Counted from the first letter of the stretch, positions 46,503-55,202 are shown. The stretch is 64,000 bases of DNA from Flagellimonas oceani (GCF_011068285.1 NZ_CP049616.1:662501-726500), one strand, 5' to 3'. A program made the numbers and translations. The notes: generated from the letters alone by a model not told the origin.

Positions 46503-47222
46503 TCAACCTGCGAAGACTTCTTGGAAAAAGTTGGCCATCCTCAACCAGGAACGGTCGCTGGCCAGTGGGTTGTACATCATGCCATCATCTGGAGCATTGG
46601 CGTTGGGGTTGGTAAAGGCATGTCCCGTTCCGCCAAAAACATCCATTTCCCATACGGCATTTCTATCGGTCAGTTCATACCCTAAGGAAACCACATCTTT
46701 GGGAAATGCCATGGGGTCTTCCCAACCGTGCAGGACCAATACTTTTGCTTTGATTTCCTCTTCCTGTTCCAATCCATTGGGATCCAAAAGTCCATGAAAG
46801 GAAACAGCGCCCTTAAAGTCGGCTCCGGAACGGGCGAGGTCCAATGCACATTTTCCTCCAAAACAGAATCCAATGATCCCTACATTTTCTGGGTCTGCTA
46901 AATCATGTTCCTTTATACTGTTGAATGCGAGAATTATTCGGTCGAGCAATTTTTGGCGATCGGCCACCACTTCGTTCATGAGCTCTTCGGCCTCACCTGC
47001 ATTTTTGGCTCTTTTTCCCTCGCCATAAACATCAATGGCCAATGCCAGATAACCAAGTTTGGCCAGCTCAATGGCCTTATCCGTTTCAAATTGTGATTGT
47101 CCTGCCCATGTATGGGCGACCAATACCACGGGGCGTTTTCCTTGAATGCTATCATCATGGGCGACAATTCCCAAATAAGATTGCCCATCGTCCGCATAGC
47201 TAAAATTGTTGGTTTGAATCAT
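46503..47222 (-). CDS. dienelactone hydrolase family protein
   Basis: A 239-residue alpha/beta hydrolase of the dienelactone hydrolase type. The nucleophile is a cysteine, C120, in GIIGFCFGGKCALD; the acid is D169 (LHGWEDPM) and the base H201 (GTGHAFTNP), the expected Cys-Asp-His triad. No signal peptide, so cytosolic. It may hydrolyse lactones or esters from aromatic breakdown, but no such pathway is nearby, so the substrate is unknown. It lies 54 bases after the cyclophilin gene on the same strand. Confidence 0.9.
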   Translation of the reverse strand: MIQTNNFSYADDGQSYLGIVAHDDSIQGKRPVVLVAHTWAGQSQFETDKAIELAKLGYLALAIDVYGEGKRAKNAGEAEELMNEVVADRQKLLDRIILAFNSIKEHDLADPENVGIIGFCFGGKCALDLARSGADFKGAVSFHGLLDPNGLEQEEEIKAKVLVLHGWEDPMAFPKDVVSLGYELTDRNAVWEMDVFGGTGHAFTNPNANAPDDGMMYNPLASDRSWLRMANFFQEVFAG

Positions 47223-47276
47223 GCTGAGTTTAGTTATGTATTGAGAGCCATTAAATTATATTATTTTTTGATTCTA

Positions 47277-47999
47277 TTACAAAACTTCAGCTTTAAGTAT
47301 GTATATATTTTGCCAAGGCCAATCGCCATCTCCGACCGGTACATTATTGATGGCATCCACTACGTCCATCCCTTCTACCACGCGCCCAAAAGGGGTGTAC
47401 GAGCCATCCAAGTGATAAGAACCGGGATTTGTGACCACAATAAAGAATTCGTAAGGGGAGGCCAGTTTATGGGGGTTGTCCCGTTCGCTGCTGGGCATGG
47501 AAATGGTTCCCCGATGGTGTTTGTGCCCTTTGTTGGCATCCGGTGGGAGCAGATACCTTCCAATATCGCCACGTTTGCGCGCTGTTTTTCGGTCGTCCGA
47601 ATTTCCTCCTTGAATAATGAAATCCTTCACCACCCGGTGAAACTGGGTACTGTCAAAATATTTTTGTCTTGCCAAATAGATAAAATTGGCTTTGTGATAG
47701 GGGACATCGTCATAAAGTTGCACGGTAAAGCTTCCCATGGTCGTGGTGATCTTTACCTTATCCTTTTTAAGTTTTTTTGAATAGTCAAAAAAGAAATCGA
47801 TGGCATTTTCCTCGGTCAACAAAAAAGGTTCTTCCTCTTCCTCTTCGATTGAAGTGGTGTCCGTTTGTATTTTTGCAACACTGTCCGGGTTTGCGATATT
47901 TTCCTGAACTTTGTCTTTCTCCTTTTTAGGAGATTCTCCGCAGGAAACGATTAATAGAAATAATATAGTTGTAGCTAAAGCCGATTGTCTCAACAGCAT
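47277..47999 (-). CDS. cyclophilin-type peptidylprolyl isomerase lipoprotein
   Basis: A 240-residue lipoprotein: lipobox LLIVSC (acylated C20), an acidic linker with a run of glutamates (~52-57), and a cyclophilin domain from about residue 83. Signature elements are FHRVVKDFIIQGG, the GTISMP strand and a YEFFIVVTNP strand. It catalyses cis-trans isomerisation of prolyl bonds in the periplasm. Its ATG (47999) and the ATG of the divergent Nudix gene (47998) overlap within one CATG, so each promoter must lie in the other gene. Confidence 0.9.
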   Translation of the reverse strand: MLLRQSALATTILFLLIVSCGESPKKEKDKVQENIANPDSVAKIQTDTTSIEEEEEEPFLLTEENAIDFFFDYSKKLKKDKVKITTTMGSFTVQLYDDVPYHKANFIYLARQKYFDSTQFHRVVKDFIIQGGNSDDRKTARKRGDIGRYLLPPDANKGHKHHRGTISMPSSERDNPHKLASPYEFFIVVTNPGSYHLDGSYTPFGRVVEGMDVVDAINNVPVGDGDWPWQNIYILKAEVL

Positions 48000-48639
48000 G
48001 GATTTTAATGAATTTTACGAACTCGCTTTAAAATTAAAAAATCTCCCACTTCCAGGAGAGGAATCCCATAATAAAATGTCCCCACAGCTCCGAATCCAAT
48101 GGTTGAAGAACAATAGGGTTCAGGATGCCAACCCCAAAAGGGCAGGGGTAATGGCATTGTTTTACCCTGATGCGGAACACGAAACCCGACTGCTTTTGAT
48201 CCTACGAAAGGTGTATCAGGGCGTGCATTCCAACCAAATTGGGTTTCCGGGCGGTAAAGTGGAACAAATTGATAAGGATCTAATGGATACCGCCCTGCGA
48301 GAAACACATGAGGAAGTCGGCGTTTTACCGAACGAGGTCGAGGTGGTCAAGGAGTTGAGCGAAGTGTACATTCCGCCAAGTAATTTTTTAATGAGACCGT
48401 TCATTGGACTTTATCCCAATCCCCGCCCATTTGTGAAAGAAGATTACGAGGTTGAAAGCCTTGTGGAGGTGCATCTCAAGGATTTTATGGACGATTCCAA
48501 CCATATCAAAGAGATTTTGACGACTTCTTATGCAAAAAACATAGATGTACCCGCCTTTAAATTAAATGGTTACACGGTTTGGGGCGCCACGGCTATGGTA
48601 TTGAGTGAAATCAAGGAGCTATTGCGTCAAGTCCTTTAA
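47998..48639 (+). CDS. Nudix hydrolase, CoA pyrophosphatase-like
   Basis: A 213-residue Nudix protein. ATG 47998 (MDFNEFYELALKLKNLPLPG) is chosen because it begins the family-specific N-terminus; earlier codons lie in the antisense of the cyclophilin signal. The Nudix box runs from GGKVEQIDKDLMDTALRETH to EEVGV, and the upstream HSNQIGFPGG motif with preceding RKVYQGV is typical of the NUDT7/CoA diphosphatase group. It probably cleaves CoA or its derivatives to 3',5'-ADP and phosphopantetheine. The PlsC gene follows at 48681. Confidence 0.88.
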   Translation: MDFNEFYELALKLKNLPLPGEESHNKMSPQLRIQWLKNNRVQDANPKRAGVMALFYPDAEHETRLLLILRKVYQGVHSNQIGFPGGKVEQIDKDLMDTALRETHEEVGVLPNEVEVVKELSEVYIPPSNFLMRPFIGLYPNPRPFVKEDYEVESLVEVHLKDFMDDSNHIKEILTTSYAKNIDVPAFKLNGYTVWGATAMVLSEIKELLRQVL

Positions 48640-48680
48640 CTGCTATTTTGTAAATTTACCGTCAACAATTAACACTTTAC

Positions 48681-49502
48681 ATGGGTCTGTTCAAAAAAAA
48701 TCCCTTTGGTCATATTTTGTTTTTGAAACGATGGCTGATTCGTATCGCAGGTATGATGACGCACCAACGCTACAAGGGGTTTAACACTTTGGAGATCGAG
48801 GGCTCGCAGATAATCCGCGACCTTCCCGAGAGCAATGTTCTTTTTGTAAGCAACCATCAAACTTATTTCGCCGATGTGGTGGCTATGTTCCATGTGTTCA
48901 ATGCCAGTTTAAAGGGACGGGACGACAATATTAAGAACTTGGGCTATTTATGGAACCCGAAGCTGAACATCTATTATGTGGCGGCCAAGGAGACCATGGG
49001 GAAGAGTTTGCTCACAAAGGTTTTGGCCTACGCAGGTTCCATAAGTATTGAAAGAACTTGGAGGGCCGATGGCCAGAATGTGAACCGACAGGTAAAGTTC
49101 AGCGATATTTCCAATATAGGCAAAGCATTGGACGATGGCTGGGTAATTACCTTTCCACAGGGAACGACCACCCCATGGAAACCATTGCGAAAAGGTACTG
49201 CGCACATCATCAAAAAATATAAGCCCGTTGTGGTACCCGTTGTTATTGATGGGTTCCGACGTTCTTTTGATAAAAAGGGCCTTCGGGTAAAGAAAAAGGG
49301 AATCCTCCAATCCATGCAAATAAAAGAGCCTTTGGAAATCGACTACGATAATGAATCCATAGATGCGATCTTGGAGAAATTGGAGTATGCGATCGAGCAA
49401 CATCCATCATTCCTGAAAGTAATTTCGGAGAAGGAACTTCTTGCCTATGAAGAGGAAAACCAAAAAAGGCGCTACAGTTATAAGGGCAAGTTTGATGCTT
49501 AA
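48681..49502 (+). CDS. PlsC-type acyltransferase, variant motifs
   Basis: A 273-residue protein of the 1-acylglycerol-3-phosphate acyltransferase superfamily, with a hydrophobic N-terminus. Motif I is NHQTYFAD, so the spacing is H59-x5-D65 instead of the usual HX4D. Motif III reads FPQGT (158-162), with glutamine in place of the usual glutamate. The block IERTWRADGQNVNRQV holds the arginine-rich motif II region. A PlsC role in phospholipid synthesis is possible, but a relative acting on another acyl acceptor (for example an aminolipid) is equally open. Its TAA overlaps the stop of the convergent gene in a shared TTAA. Confidence 0.8.
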   Translation: MGLFKKNPFGHILFLKRWLIRIAGMMTHQRYKGFNTLEIEGSQIIRDLPESNVLFVSNHQTYFADVVAMFHVFNASLKGRDDNIKNLGYLWNPKLNIYYVAAKETMGKSLLTKVLAYAGSISIERTWRADGQNVNRQVKFSDISNIGKALDDGWVITFPQGTTTPWKPLRKGTAHIIKKYKPVVVPVVIDGFRRSFDKKGLRVKKKGILQSMQIKEPLEIDYDNESIDAILEKLEYAIEQHPSFLKVISEKELLAYEEENQKRRYSYKGKFDA

Positions 49503-50143
49503 ACCTCTAACCGTTTGAGGTCGTTATAATTTTTTCTCAGCTTTTTTAGCAAGATACCATAGAGCAGTTTGTAGAATAGCCAAATAATGATCAGTACTGC
49601 CGTGGTGACCGCAATCGAAACAATGATGATCAATGCCCAAAACTCCGTGCTGTCACCATCTTGGGCCGCAGCCTCTACCAATTCCTGGCCCTCGGGGGTA
49701 TATAGCAGGACCCCATATGCATAAATGATTGCACTAATGGTAAAGATGATGAGGTTGAACCATACATACTGGGTCACTGTCCGCTTTACTTTTAGAATGG
49801 TCCGCATCAAGTTTTTGGAGGAATCGGTGAAAGAGATTTTCCTGTAATTGGTGTAGAACTTATAGATAAAGTAAAATATGATGGCGTAGTTAACGGCATT
49901 CAGGACCATTACAACCTTATAAATGTGCATGGCCTTGAGTTCGTCCATGGTTTCGGGGCCGCTAAAAATAATATTGATGCCCGCCCAGAAAACAAATTCT
50001 ATTATGCTGATGTAAAAAATCCATTTTACTATGGACGACGACTTTTTCTTGGTCATCGGATAGATTTGCCCGTAGGACAGTTTGGGTAGGTCCGCTTCCC
50101 GCTTCTGCCAATCTTTCTTCAAGAGTTCCAGTTCATCCAGCAT
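49499..50143 (-). CDS. four-helix membrane protein co-transcribed with an ECF sigma factor
   Basis: A 214-residue protein started at ATG 50143, two bases after the sigma factor stop; a GTG at 50149 would overlap it. The first ~35 residues are cytosolic and charged (LDELELLKKDWQKREADLPK), and four hydrophobic segments follow (roughly 43-65, 78-100, 125-148 and 168-195). I recognise no family. Position right behind the sigma factor is where membrane anti-sigma factors lie, so that role is a fair guess; no zinc anti-sigma HxxxCxxC motif is present. Confidence 0.72.
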   Translation of the reverse strand: MLDELELLKKDWQKREADLPKLSYGQIYPMTKKKSSSIVKWIFYISIIEFVFWAGINIIFSGPETMDELKAMHIYKVVMVLNAVNYAIIFYFIYKFYTNYRKISFTDSSKNLMRTILKVKRTVTQYVWFNLIIFTISAIIYAYGVLLYTPEGQELVEAAAQDGDSTEFWALIIIVSIAVTTAVLIIIWLFYKLLYGILLKKLRKNYNDLKRLEV

Positions 50144-50145
50144 AA

Positions 50146-50640
50146 TCACGGATTTAATATAGTTCTTAATTTATTTTTCACCCTGCTCATCTTCACTCGT
50201 GCATTTACTTCGGAAATTCCCAAAGTTTCGGCTATTTCTGAGTAATCCTTGTCCTCCAGGTAAAGGAAGACCAAGGCCTTATCAATATCGCCAAGTTGTT
50301 TTACTGCGTCGTACATCAATTTTAATTGTCGTTCCTCCGTATCATCATAGTCAGTGGCCTTGATTTTATAAAGGACCGAATCAAAGTCTTGGGTCTTTAC
50401 CCTTTTCTTCGATTTTCTGTACAACGTTATGGCCGTATTCAATGCAACACGGTACATCCATGTGCTAAACTTGGCATCTCCCCGAAACTTTGGGTATGCT
50501 TTCCACAACTGAATAGTGATTTCTTGGAACAGATCGTTATGCGAGTCCTTGTCGTTGGTATATAGACTACATACCTTATGGACAATGTTCTGATTGTCCT
50601 CAAGTTCCGTCACAAAACGATGTTCCAGTTCTTTGTTCAC
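50146..50640 (-). CDS. ECF-type RNA polymerase sigma factor
   Basis: A 164-residue group 4 sigma factor. It begins at GTG 50640 (NKELEHRFVTELEDNQNIVH). Region 2 is DLFQEITIQLWKAYPKF and FSTWMYRVALNTAITLYRK; region 4 is KALVFLYLEDKDYSEIAETL with the helix-turn-helix ISEVNARVKMSRVKNKLR. It should direct RNA polymerase to a specific set of promoters. It is followed by a membrane protein gene that is a candidate anti-sigma factor. Confidence 0.92.
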   Translation of the reverse strand: MNKELEHRFVTELEDNQNIVHKVCSLYTNDKDSHNDLFQEITIQLWKAYPKFRGDAKFSTWMYRVALNTAITLYRKSKKRVKTQDFDSVLYKIKATDYDDTEERQLKLMYDAVKQLGDIDKALVFLYLEDKDYSEIAETLGISEVNARVKMSRVKNKLRTILNP

Positions 50641-50658
50641 TAAGCGGTTGGTAAGTTT

Positions 50659-50684
50659 GCTTTATCTATTGGTATCGATAAAGC
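50659..50684. repeat. inverted repeat between M20 hydrolase and sigma factor genes
   Basis: GCTTTATC (50659-50666) and GATAAAGC (50677-50684) with a 10-base loop, 19 bases upstream of the sigma factor start. There is no T-run on the transcribed strand, so an operator or a weak terminator are both possible. Confidence 0.35.
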
Positions 50685-50712
50685 TGCTTTTGTTACAATG
50701 TTTGGATAAAAA

Positions 50713-52140
50713 TTATTTGCGGTAATCAAGTGCAGGTGGTCTGTTGCCCAACATGGGAACATATTTAAAGTCCTTGCCCCTTCTTTCTTCCAGTTCTTTT
50801 TTGGCGGCCTCTATGGTTTTGGGGCTTTCAAAAATATCCATGGCGGTAAGTGCCAGGGTTTTGGCAGCGACCATCATTCCCTTGGAACCTATGCTCATAC
50901 CACCGGCTGCAACGGCCTGCCAGCTGTGTGCTGGTGTTCCGGGTACCCAAGTTGCAGTACCAAGACCTGCGGTCGGAACGGTGTAGCTTACATCACCGAC
51001 ATCGGTGGAACCAAATGCTTTGGCGGTTTCTTTATAGGGTTGAACGGTTTCGGCCATTTTCATGTCCAAGCTTTCGTTGCCCAAGCTTTTTGATATTTTC
51101 TCGGCGAAGGCCTTTTCCTCTTCATTATAGGTGATACCGCCAACTTTGACCAAATTGTCGTACATGATTTTTTGTACGGTAAGGTTGGGAAGCAGTTCAT
51201 GGGTCCCTCCGATCATTTCATATTCCATAGTGGTGCCCGTGCCCAAGGCTGCTCCCTCGGCAGCTTTTACGATCCTATCAAAGATGTCCACGACCACATC
51301 CCTGGTATTGTGCCTTGCGTAATAGTACACTTCGGCAAAATCGGGGACTACGTTCGGGGCCTTGCCGCCATCGGTGATCACGTAGTGGATTCTAGCGTCT
51401 TCTGGGACATGTTCTCGCATCATGTTCACCATGGCGTTCATCGCCTCCACACCATCCAATGCGGAACGTCCCATTTGTGGTGCCGCCGCTGCGTGGGCGG
51501 AAATCCCATGGAATCTGAATTTGGCCGATTTGTTGGCCAAAGCAGCGCCTGCACTTGCAGCATTTGCAGAGCTTGGGTGCCAATGAAGAGCGACATCGAC
51601 ATCATCAAAAACACCTTCACGGACCATATAAACTTTTCCCGACCCGCCTTCTTCCGCAGGGCATCCATAAAATCGGATGGTTCCTTTGATGTTGTTCTTT
51701 GCCATCCAATCCTTTACGGAAATGGCCGCAGCTGTGGACGCGGTTCCGAACAAGTGGTGGCCACAGGCATGTCCTGCTTCTCCACCGGCTGATTTTTTCT
51801 CGGGAACGGCCTCTTGGGACAGACCGGGCAGGGCATCGTATTCGCCCAAAATGCCTATAACCGGGTATCCGGAACCATATTCTGCTTTAAATGCAGTCGG
51901 TATACCGGCAATTCCTGTTTCTATGGTAAAGCCGGCTTCGGACAAGGTTTCTTGCAAAAGAGCAGAGCTTTTTTCTTCCAAATAGCCCATTTCGGCAAGA
52001 TCCCAAATTTCATGGGCGATTTCGCTGTATTTCTCTGATTTTGATTCTAGATCATTGATAACATCGTTTTTCTTTTTTTGGGCATGTAGACCCACGGTGC
52101 ACAATAGCAGAAATGCACCCAAGGGGAGAAATTTTCTCAT
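50713..52140 (-). CDS. M20 family amidohydrolase (AbgB-like), exported
   Basis: A 475-residue M20D peptidase/amidohydrolase with a signal peptide (LPLGAFLLLCTVGLHAQ). Metal-site motifs are GEYDALPG, EAGHACGHHLFG and an EEGGSGKVYM stretch, with the dimerisation lid FRFHGISAHAAAAPQMGRSAL and the late HSWQ. It is most like p-aminobenzoyl-glutamate hydrolase subunit B. The signal peptide indicates a periplasmic enzyme that removes an acyl or peptide group; the natural substrate is unknown. Divergent from the NDH-2 gene. Confidence 0.9.
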   Translation of the reverse strand: MRKFLPLGAFLLLCTVGLHAQKKKNDVINDLESKSEKYSEIAHEIWDLAEMGYLEEKSSALLQETLSEAGFTIETGIAGIPTAFKAEYGSGYPVIGILGEYDALPGLSQEAVPEKKSAGGEAGHACGHHLFGTASTAAAISVKDWMAKNNIKGTIRFYGCPAEEGGSGKVYMVREGVFDDVDVALHWHPSSANAASAGAALANKSAKFRFHGISAHAAAAPQMGRSALDGVEAMNAMVNMMREHVPEDARIHYVITDGGKAPNVVPDFAEVYYYARHNTRDVVVDIFDRIVKAAEGAALGTGTTMEYEMIGGTHELLPNLTVQKIMYDNLVKVGGITYNEEEKAFAEKISKSLGNESLDMKMAETVQPYKETAKAFGSTDVGDVSYTVPTAGLGTATWVPGTPAHSWQAVAAGGMSIGSKGMMVAAKTLALTAMDIFESPKTIEAAKKELEERRGKDFKYVPMLGNRPPALDYRK

Positions 52141-52219
52141 TGGTTGTGGTTTTTTTGAGTTAGCGCTTAAAGATACAAAAAAACCAACCCCTACGTGATC
52201 TGCTTGAGCATGGAATACT

Positions 52220-52227
52220 TAAATTTG
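52220..52227 (+). promoter_or_regulatory. -7 box of the NDH-2 promoter
   Basis: TAAATTTG, an exact TAnnTTTG match, five bases before ATG 52233. Transcription would begin at or very near the start codon. A TTG lies 13 bases upstream (52204-52206), too close for a standard -33 element. Confidence 0.4.
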
Positions 52228-52232
52228 TAAGT

Positions 52233-53549
52233 ATGTCGAGCATGAATATTCCTCAATCCAGTAATCCAAGAGTCGTAATTATAGGCGGCGGTTTTGGAGG
52301 CATTGCATTAGCAAAAAAATTAAGCAAAAAAGAAGTCCAAGTGGTTTTGTTGGACAAGCATAACTACCATAACTTTCAGCCCTTGTTGTATCAAGTATCT
52401 ACCGGTGGCTTGGAACCTGATTCCATTGCCTATCCAATTAGAAAGGTACTTCAGGGATATCCCAATTTCTTTTTTCGGTTGGCGCAGGTCCAAGAAGTGA
52501 AAACGGATACCAAAAGAATCAAGACCAATATTGGTGAGATTTTTTATGATTATTTAGTGGTCGCGACCGGTTCTGAGACCAATTTCTTCGGAAACAAGGG
52601 CATCGAGACCAAAGGAATGGCCATGAAGACCATTCCACAATCCTTGAACTTACGTAGCCTGATCCTCGAGAATTTTGAACAGGCACTTTTAACGGACGAC
52701 CTTCATGAACGCGATGCCCTTATGAATTTTGTGATCGTGGGCGGCGGACCAACGGGAGTGGAACTTGCCGGTGCCCTGGCCGAAATAAAAAAAGGCATCC
52801 TTCCCAAGGATTATCCTGATCTGGACACCCGTAGGGCCCAAATAAACTTGGTGCAAAGCGGCGATAGGATTTTACCGGCCATGAGCGATAAGGCTTCGGA
52901 AAAGGCGGAAAAATTTTTGGAGGAACTTGGCGTGAATGTTTGGAAGAATATCCGCGTTACCGATTATGATGGCAAACGGGCAACTACGGACACCAAAACC
53001 ATTTTTGAAGCCGAGACCTTGGTTTGGGCTGCAGGTGTAAAGGCCGTTGCGCTGAAAGGTTTGGATGCCCAAGAGCTGCTTTGCAGGGGCAATAGGTTGC
53101 GTGTGAACGAGTTCCATGAAGTTATAGGTTTGGAAGGTGTTTTTGCCATTGGGGATGTGGCACAGATGGAAACAGAAGCGTTTCCAGAGGGGCACCCGAT
53201 GATGGCACAGCCTGCCATGCAACAAGGAAGGAGCTTAGGGGAAAACTTGGTCCGGATGATAGAAAACAAACCCATGAAGCCCTTTGTTTACAAGGATAAG
53301 GGGAGCATGGCCACCGTTGGGCGCAACAAAGCCGTGGTGGATATGCCAAAGTTTAAATTTCAGGGAGTGTTCGCCTGGTTTGTTTGGATGTTCGTGCACC
53401 TGTATTTTCTTATCGGTTTTAGGAACAGGCTCGTGGTGTTCATCAACTGGGTGTACAATTATGTCCGTTTTGATCGCGAAGCACGACTGATCATCCGACC
53501 TTTCAAAAAGCAGAACAAAGTGGAGCGGTATACGTTGACTAGGGATTAA
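52233..53549 (+). CDS. type II NADH dehydrogenase (NAD(P)/FAD-dependent oxidoreductase)
   Basis: A 438-residue NDH-2-type flavoprotein that oxidises NADH and reduces quinone without pumping protons. The FAD-binding fold starts VVIIGGGFGGIALAKKL; the second nucleotide fold is FVIVGGGPTGVELAGALAE; the conserved HNYHNFQPLLYQV and AIGDVAQM (FAD ribityl) motifs are present. The C-terminal ~60 residues are amphipathic (FAWFVWMFVHLYFLIGFRN) and should hold it to the inner face of the membrane. ATG 52233 or 52242 could be the start. Its stop overlaps the convergent xerD stop in a shared TTAA. Confidence 0.92.
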   Translation: MSSMNIPQSSNPRVVIIGGGFGGIALAKKLSKKEVQVVLLDKHNYHNFQPLLYQVSTGGLEPDSIAYPIRKVLQGYPNFFFRLAQVQEVKTDTKRIKTNIGEIFYDYLVVATGSETNFFGNKGIETKGMAMKTIPQSLNLRSLILENFEQALLTDDLHERDALMNFVIVGGGPTGVELAGALAEIKKGILPKDYPDLDTRRAQINLVQSGDRILPAMSDKASEKAEKFLEELGVNVWKNIRVTDYDGKRATTDTKTIFEAETLVWAAGVKAVALKGLDAQELLCRGNRLRVNEFHEVIGLEGVFAIGDVAQMETEAFPEGHPMMAQPAMQQGRSLGENLVRMIENKPMKPFVYKDKGSMATVGRNKAVVDMPKFKFQGVFAWFVWMFVHLYFLIGFRNRLVVFINWVYNYVRFDREARLIIRPFKKQNKVERYTLTRD

Positions 53550-54451
53550 CTCTCCGATTTCCGTGGGTGAAACTCTTTCAGGATCTGGGCCAAATGTGAG
53601 CGGTTTACATGCATGTACACTTCGGTGGTGGTTATGCTCTCATGGCCCAACATTTGTTGAATGGCCCGTAAATCGGCCCCGTTTTCCAAAAGATGGGTAG
53701 CAAATGAATGTCGGAACGTGTGTGGACTAATATTCTTTTTCAATCCAATTTGCTCAGCTAATCGTTTCACAATGGTAAAGATCATGGCGCGCGTCAGTTG
53801 TTTTCCCCGGCGATTTAGAAAAACGAAATCTTCATGTTCTTTTTTTATGGTCAAATGCGCTCTTATCTCTTTCCAATAAATGTTGATGTACTTTTTGTTC
53901 ACTTCACTGATGGGCACAAAGCGTTGTTTGTTTCCCTTCCCCGTAACCTTGATAAAATCTTCATCAAAGTAGAGGTCGGATAGTTTTAGGTTGATGAGTT
54001 CCGAGACGCGGAGTCCACAACCGTACAAGGTTTCCAAAATGGCCCTATTTCGCTCGCCTTCGGGCTTGGATAGGTCAATGGCGGCGATCAAGTCGTTGAT
54101 TTCCTCTTCCGAAAGGGTATCGGGCAACTTTCTGCCAATTTTTGGGCTCTCTATCAAATCCATAGGGTTGTCCTCCCGGTAATCCTCAAAGACCAAATAA
54201 TTAAAAAACCCCTTTAAACCGGAAATAATGCGTGCCTGTGTTCTTGGGTTGACAGTTTTGGCGATATTATAAATGAACTGCTGCACTGTTTCCCTGTCTA
54301 TTCCAATGGGTTTCTCAGGAATGCTCTGTTCATCAAGATAACTGGCAAGTTTTTGAAGGTCCATGGTGTAGTTGGAGATGGAATTTGGTGAAAGTCCCCG
54401 CTCGATCTTCAAATAATTTTGATAATCTTTTATTGCTTGTTGCCAGTTCAT
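53546..54451 (-). CDS. xerD: site-specific tyrosine recombinase
   Basis: A 301-residue tyrosine recombinase of the XerC/XerD type, acting with its partner at the dif site to resolve chromosome dimers. All catalytic residues are in place: R148 (GCGLRVSEL), K172 (TGKGNKQR), H244 and R247 (HTFRHSF), H270 (MLGHESI) and the nucleophile Y279 (TTTEVYMH). The N-terminal SAM-like domain is normal. It is a housekeeping gene, not an integrase: no phage or transposon genes and no attachment repeats are near. An exact -7 box lies five bases before ATG 54451. Confidence 0.93.
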   Translation of the reverse strand: MNWQQAIKDYQNYLKIERGLSPNSISNYTMDLQKLASYLDEQSIPEKPIGIDRETVQQFIYNIAKTVNPRTQARIISGLKGFFNYLVFEDYREDNPMDLIESPKIGRKLPDTLSEEEINDLIAAIDLSKPEGERNRAILETLYGCGLRVSELINLKLSDLYFDEDFIKVTGKGNKQRFVPISEVNKKYINIYWKEIRAHLTIKKEHEDFVFLNRRGKQLTRAMIFTIVKRLAEQIGLKKNISPHTFRHSFATHLLENGADLRAIQQMLGHESITTTEVYMHVNRSHLAQILKEFHPRKSES

Positions 54452-54456
54452 GGGTT

Positions 54457-54464
54457 CAAATATA
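54457..54464 (-). promoter_or_regulatory. -7 box of the xerD promoter
   Basis: TATATTTG on the - strand, five bases before the xerD ATG. Just upstream ATAGTGA (54462-54468) and TCACTAT (54479-54485) form an inverted repeat that overlaps the box. Confidence 0.42.
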
Positions 54465-54677
54465 GTGACATTACTACATCACTATTGCTCAAAAACGGCC
54501 ATCGGTCAACTCAAAAGCCCCTTTGGTCAATTGGGTAGGGTTAAATACAATTGGTTTCAATAATTTTCCACTTAGAAAAGAGTTGAAAATGCACGAAAAT
54601 CGATATTGTAAGAATTTTATTTCAAAAAGGCACTTTTTATATAATGATGACGTTCTCTTGTAAGTAAAATTTTAACA

Positions 54678-55202
54678 ATGAAGAAAAAAACATTTGTATT
54701 GGTGATCATAGCCTTGGTTACCGTTGGTTTTTCGTCCATGGCACAACGAGTGGACCGGACAAATTTTAAAGCGGGAATTCACGCTGGAGTGCCCTTTGGG
54801 GATATTTCTGATTTCTCAAACTTTGAAATCGGGCTCGATTTAGGGTATCATTGGGGCGTATCGGAACTTATAGATGCAGGTATTTCGACAGGATTTATGA
54901 ATGCCTTTATAAATAATGATACGGTGGATTTTGGACCGGTGGAAGCGCAAGGAGACTTTCCCAACATCCAATATCTTCCCGTGGCCGGGGCATTTCGCAT
55001 TTACCCGACCTACGATTTTAAATTGGGCGCCGATGTCGGTTATGCAATTGGAATAAATGATGGAAATACGGGAGGACTTTACATCAGACCAATGGTCGGA
55101 GTAAACATAAGCAGTACTACCGAACTGAATATTTCCTACGTGAAAATAAGTGATGATTACGATTTCTCAATGGCAGCATTGGGACTTCTATTTTTATTTT
55201 AA
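54678..55202 (+). CDS. small outer-membrane beta-barrel protein (first of three)
   Basis: A 174-residue protein with a signal peptide ending SMAQ and about eight amphipathic strands (NFKAGIHAGVPFGDI, FEIGLDLGYHWGV, LGADVGYAIGIND, LYIRPMVGVNI) ending in an aromatic LLFLF. This fits the OmpA/OmpX-like eight-strand barrel of Bacteroidota. No catalytic or ligand motif is visible. First of three similar genes inserted between xerD and aroQ. Function unknown. The 226 bases upstream contain no exact -7 box. Confidence 0.7.
   Translation: MKKKTFVLVIIALVTVGFSSMAQRVDRTNFKAGIHAGVPFGDISDFSNFEIGLDLGYHWGVSELIDAGISTGFMNAFINNDTVDFGPVEAQGDFPNIQYLPVAGAFRIYPTYDFKLGADVGYAIGINDGNTGGLYIRPMVGVNISSTTELNISYVKISDDYDFSMAALGLLFLF

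Noticed and set aside
53546..54451. Tyrosine recombinase as sign of an integrated element
   Set aside because: Length, catalytic set and setting match housekeeping XerD. No attachment-site repeats, tRNA, phage or conjugation genes are near.
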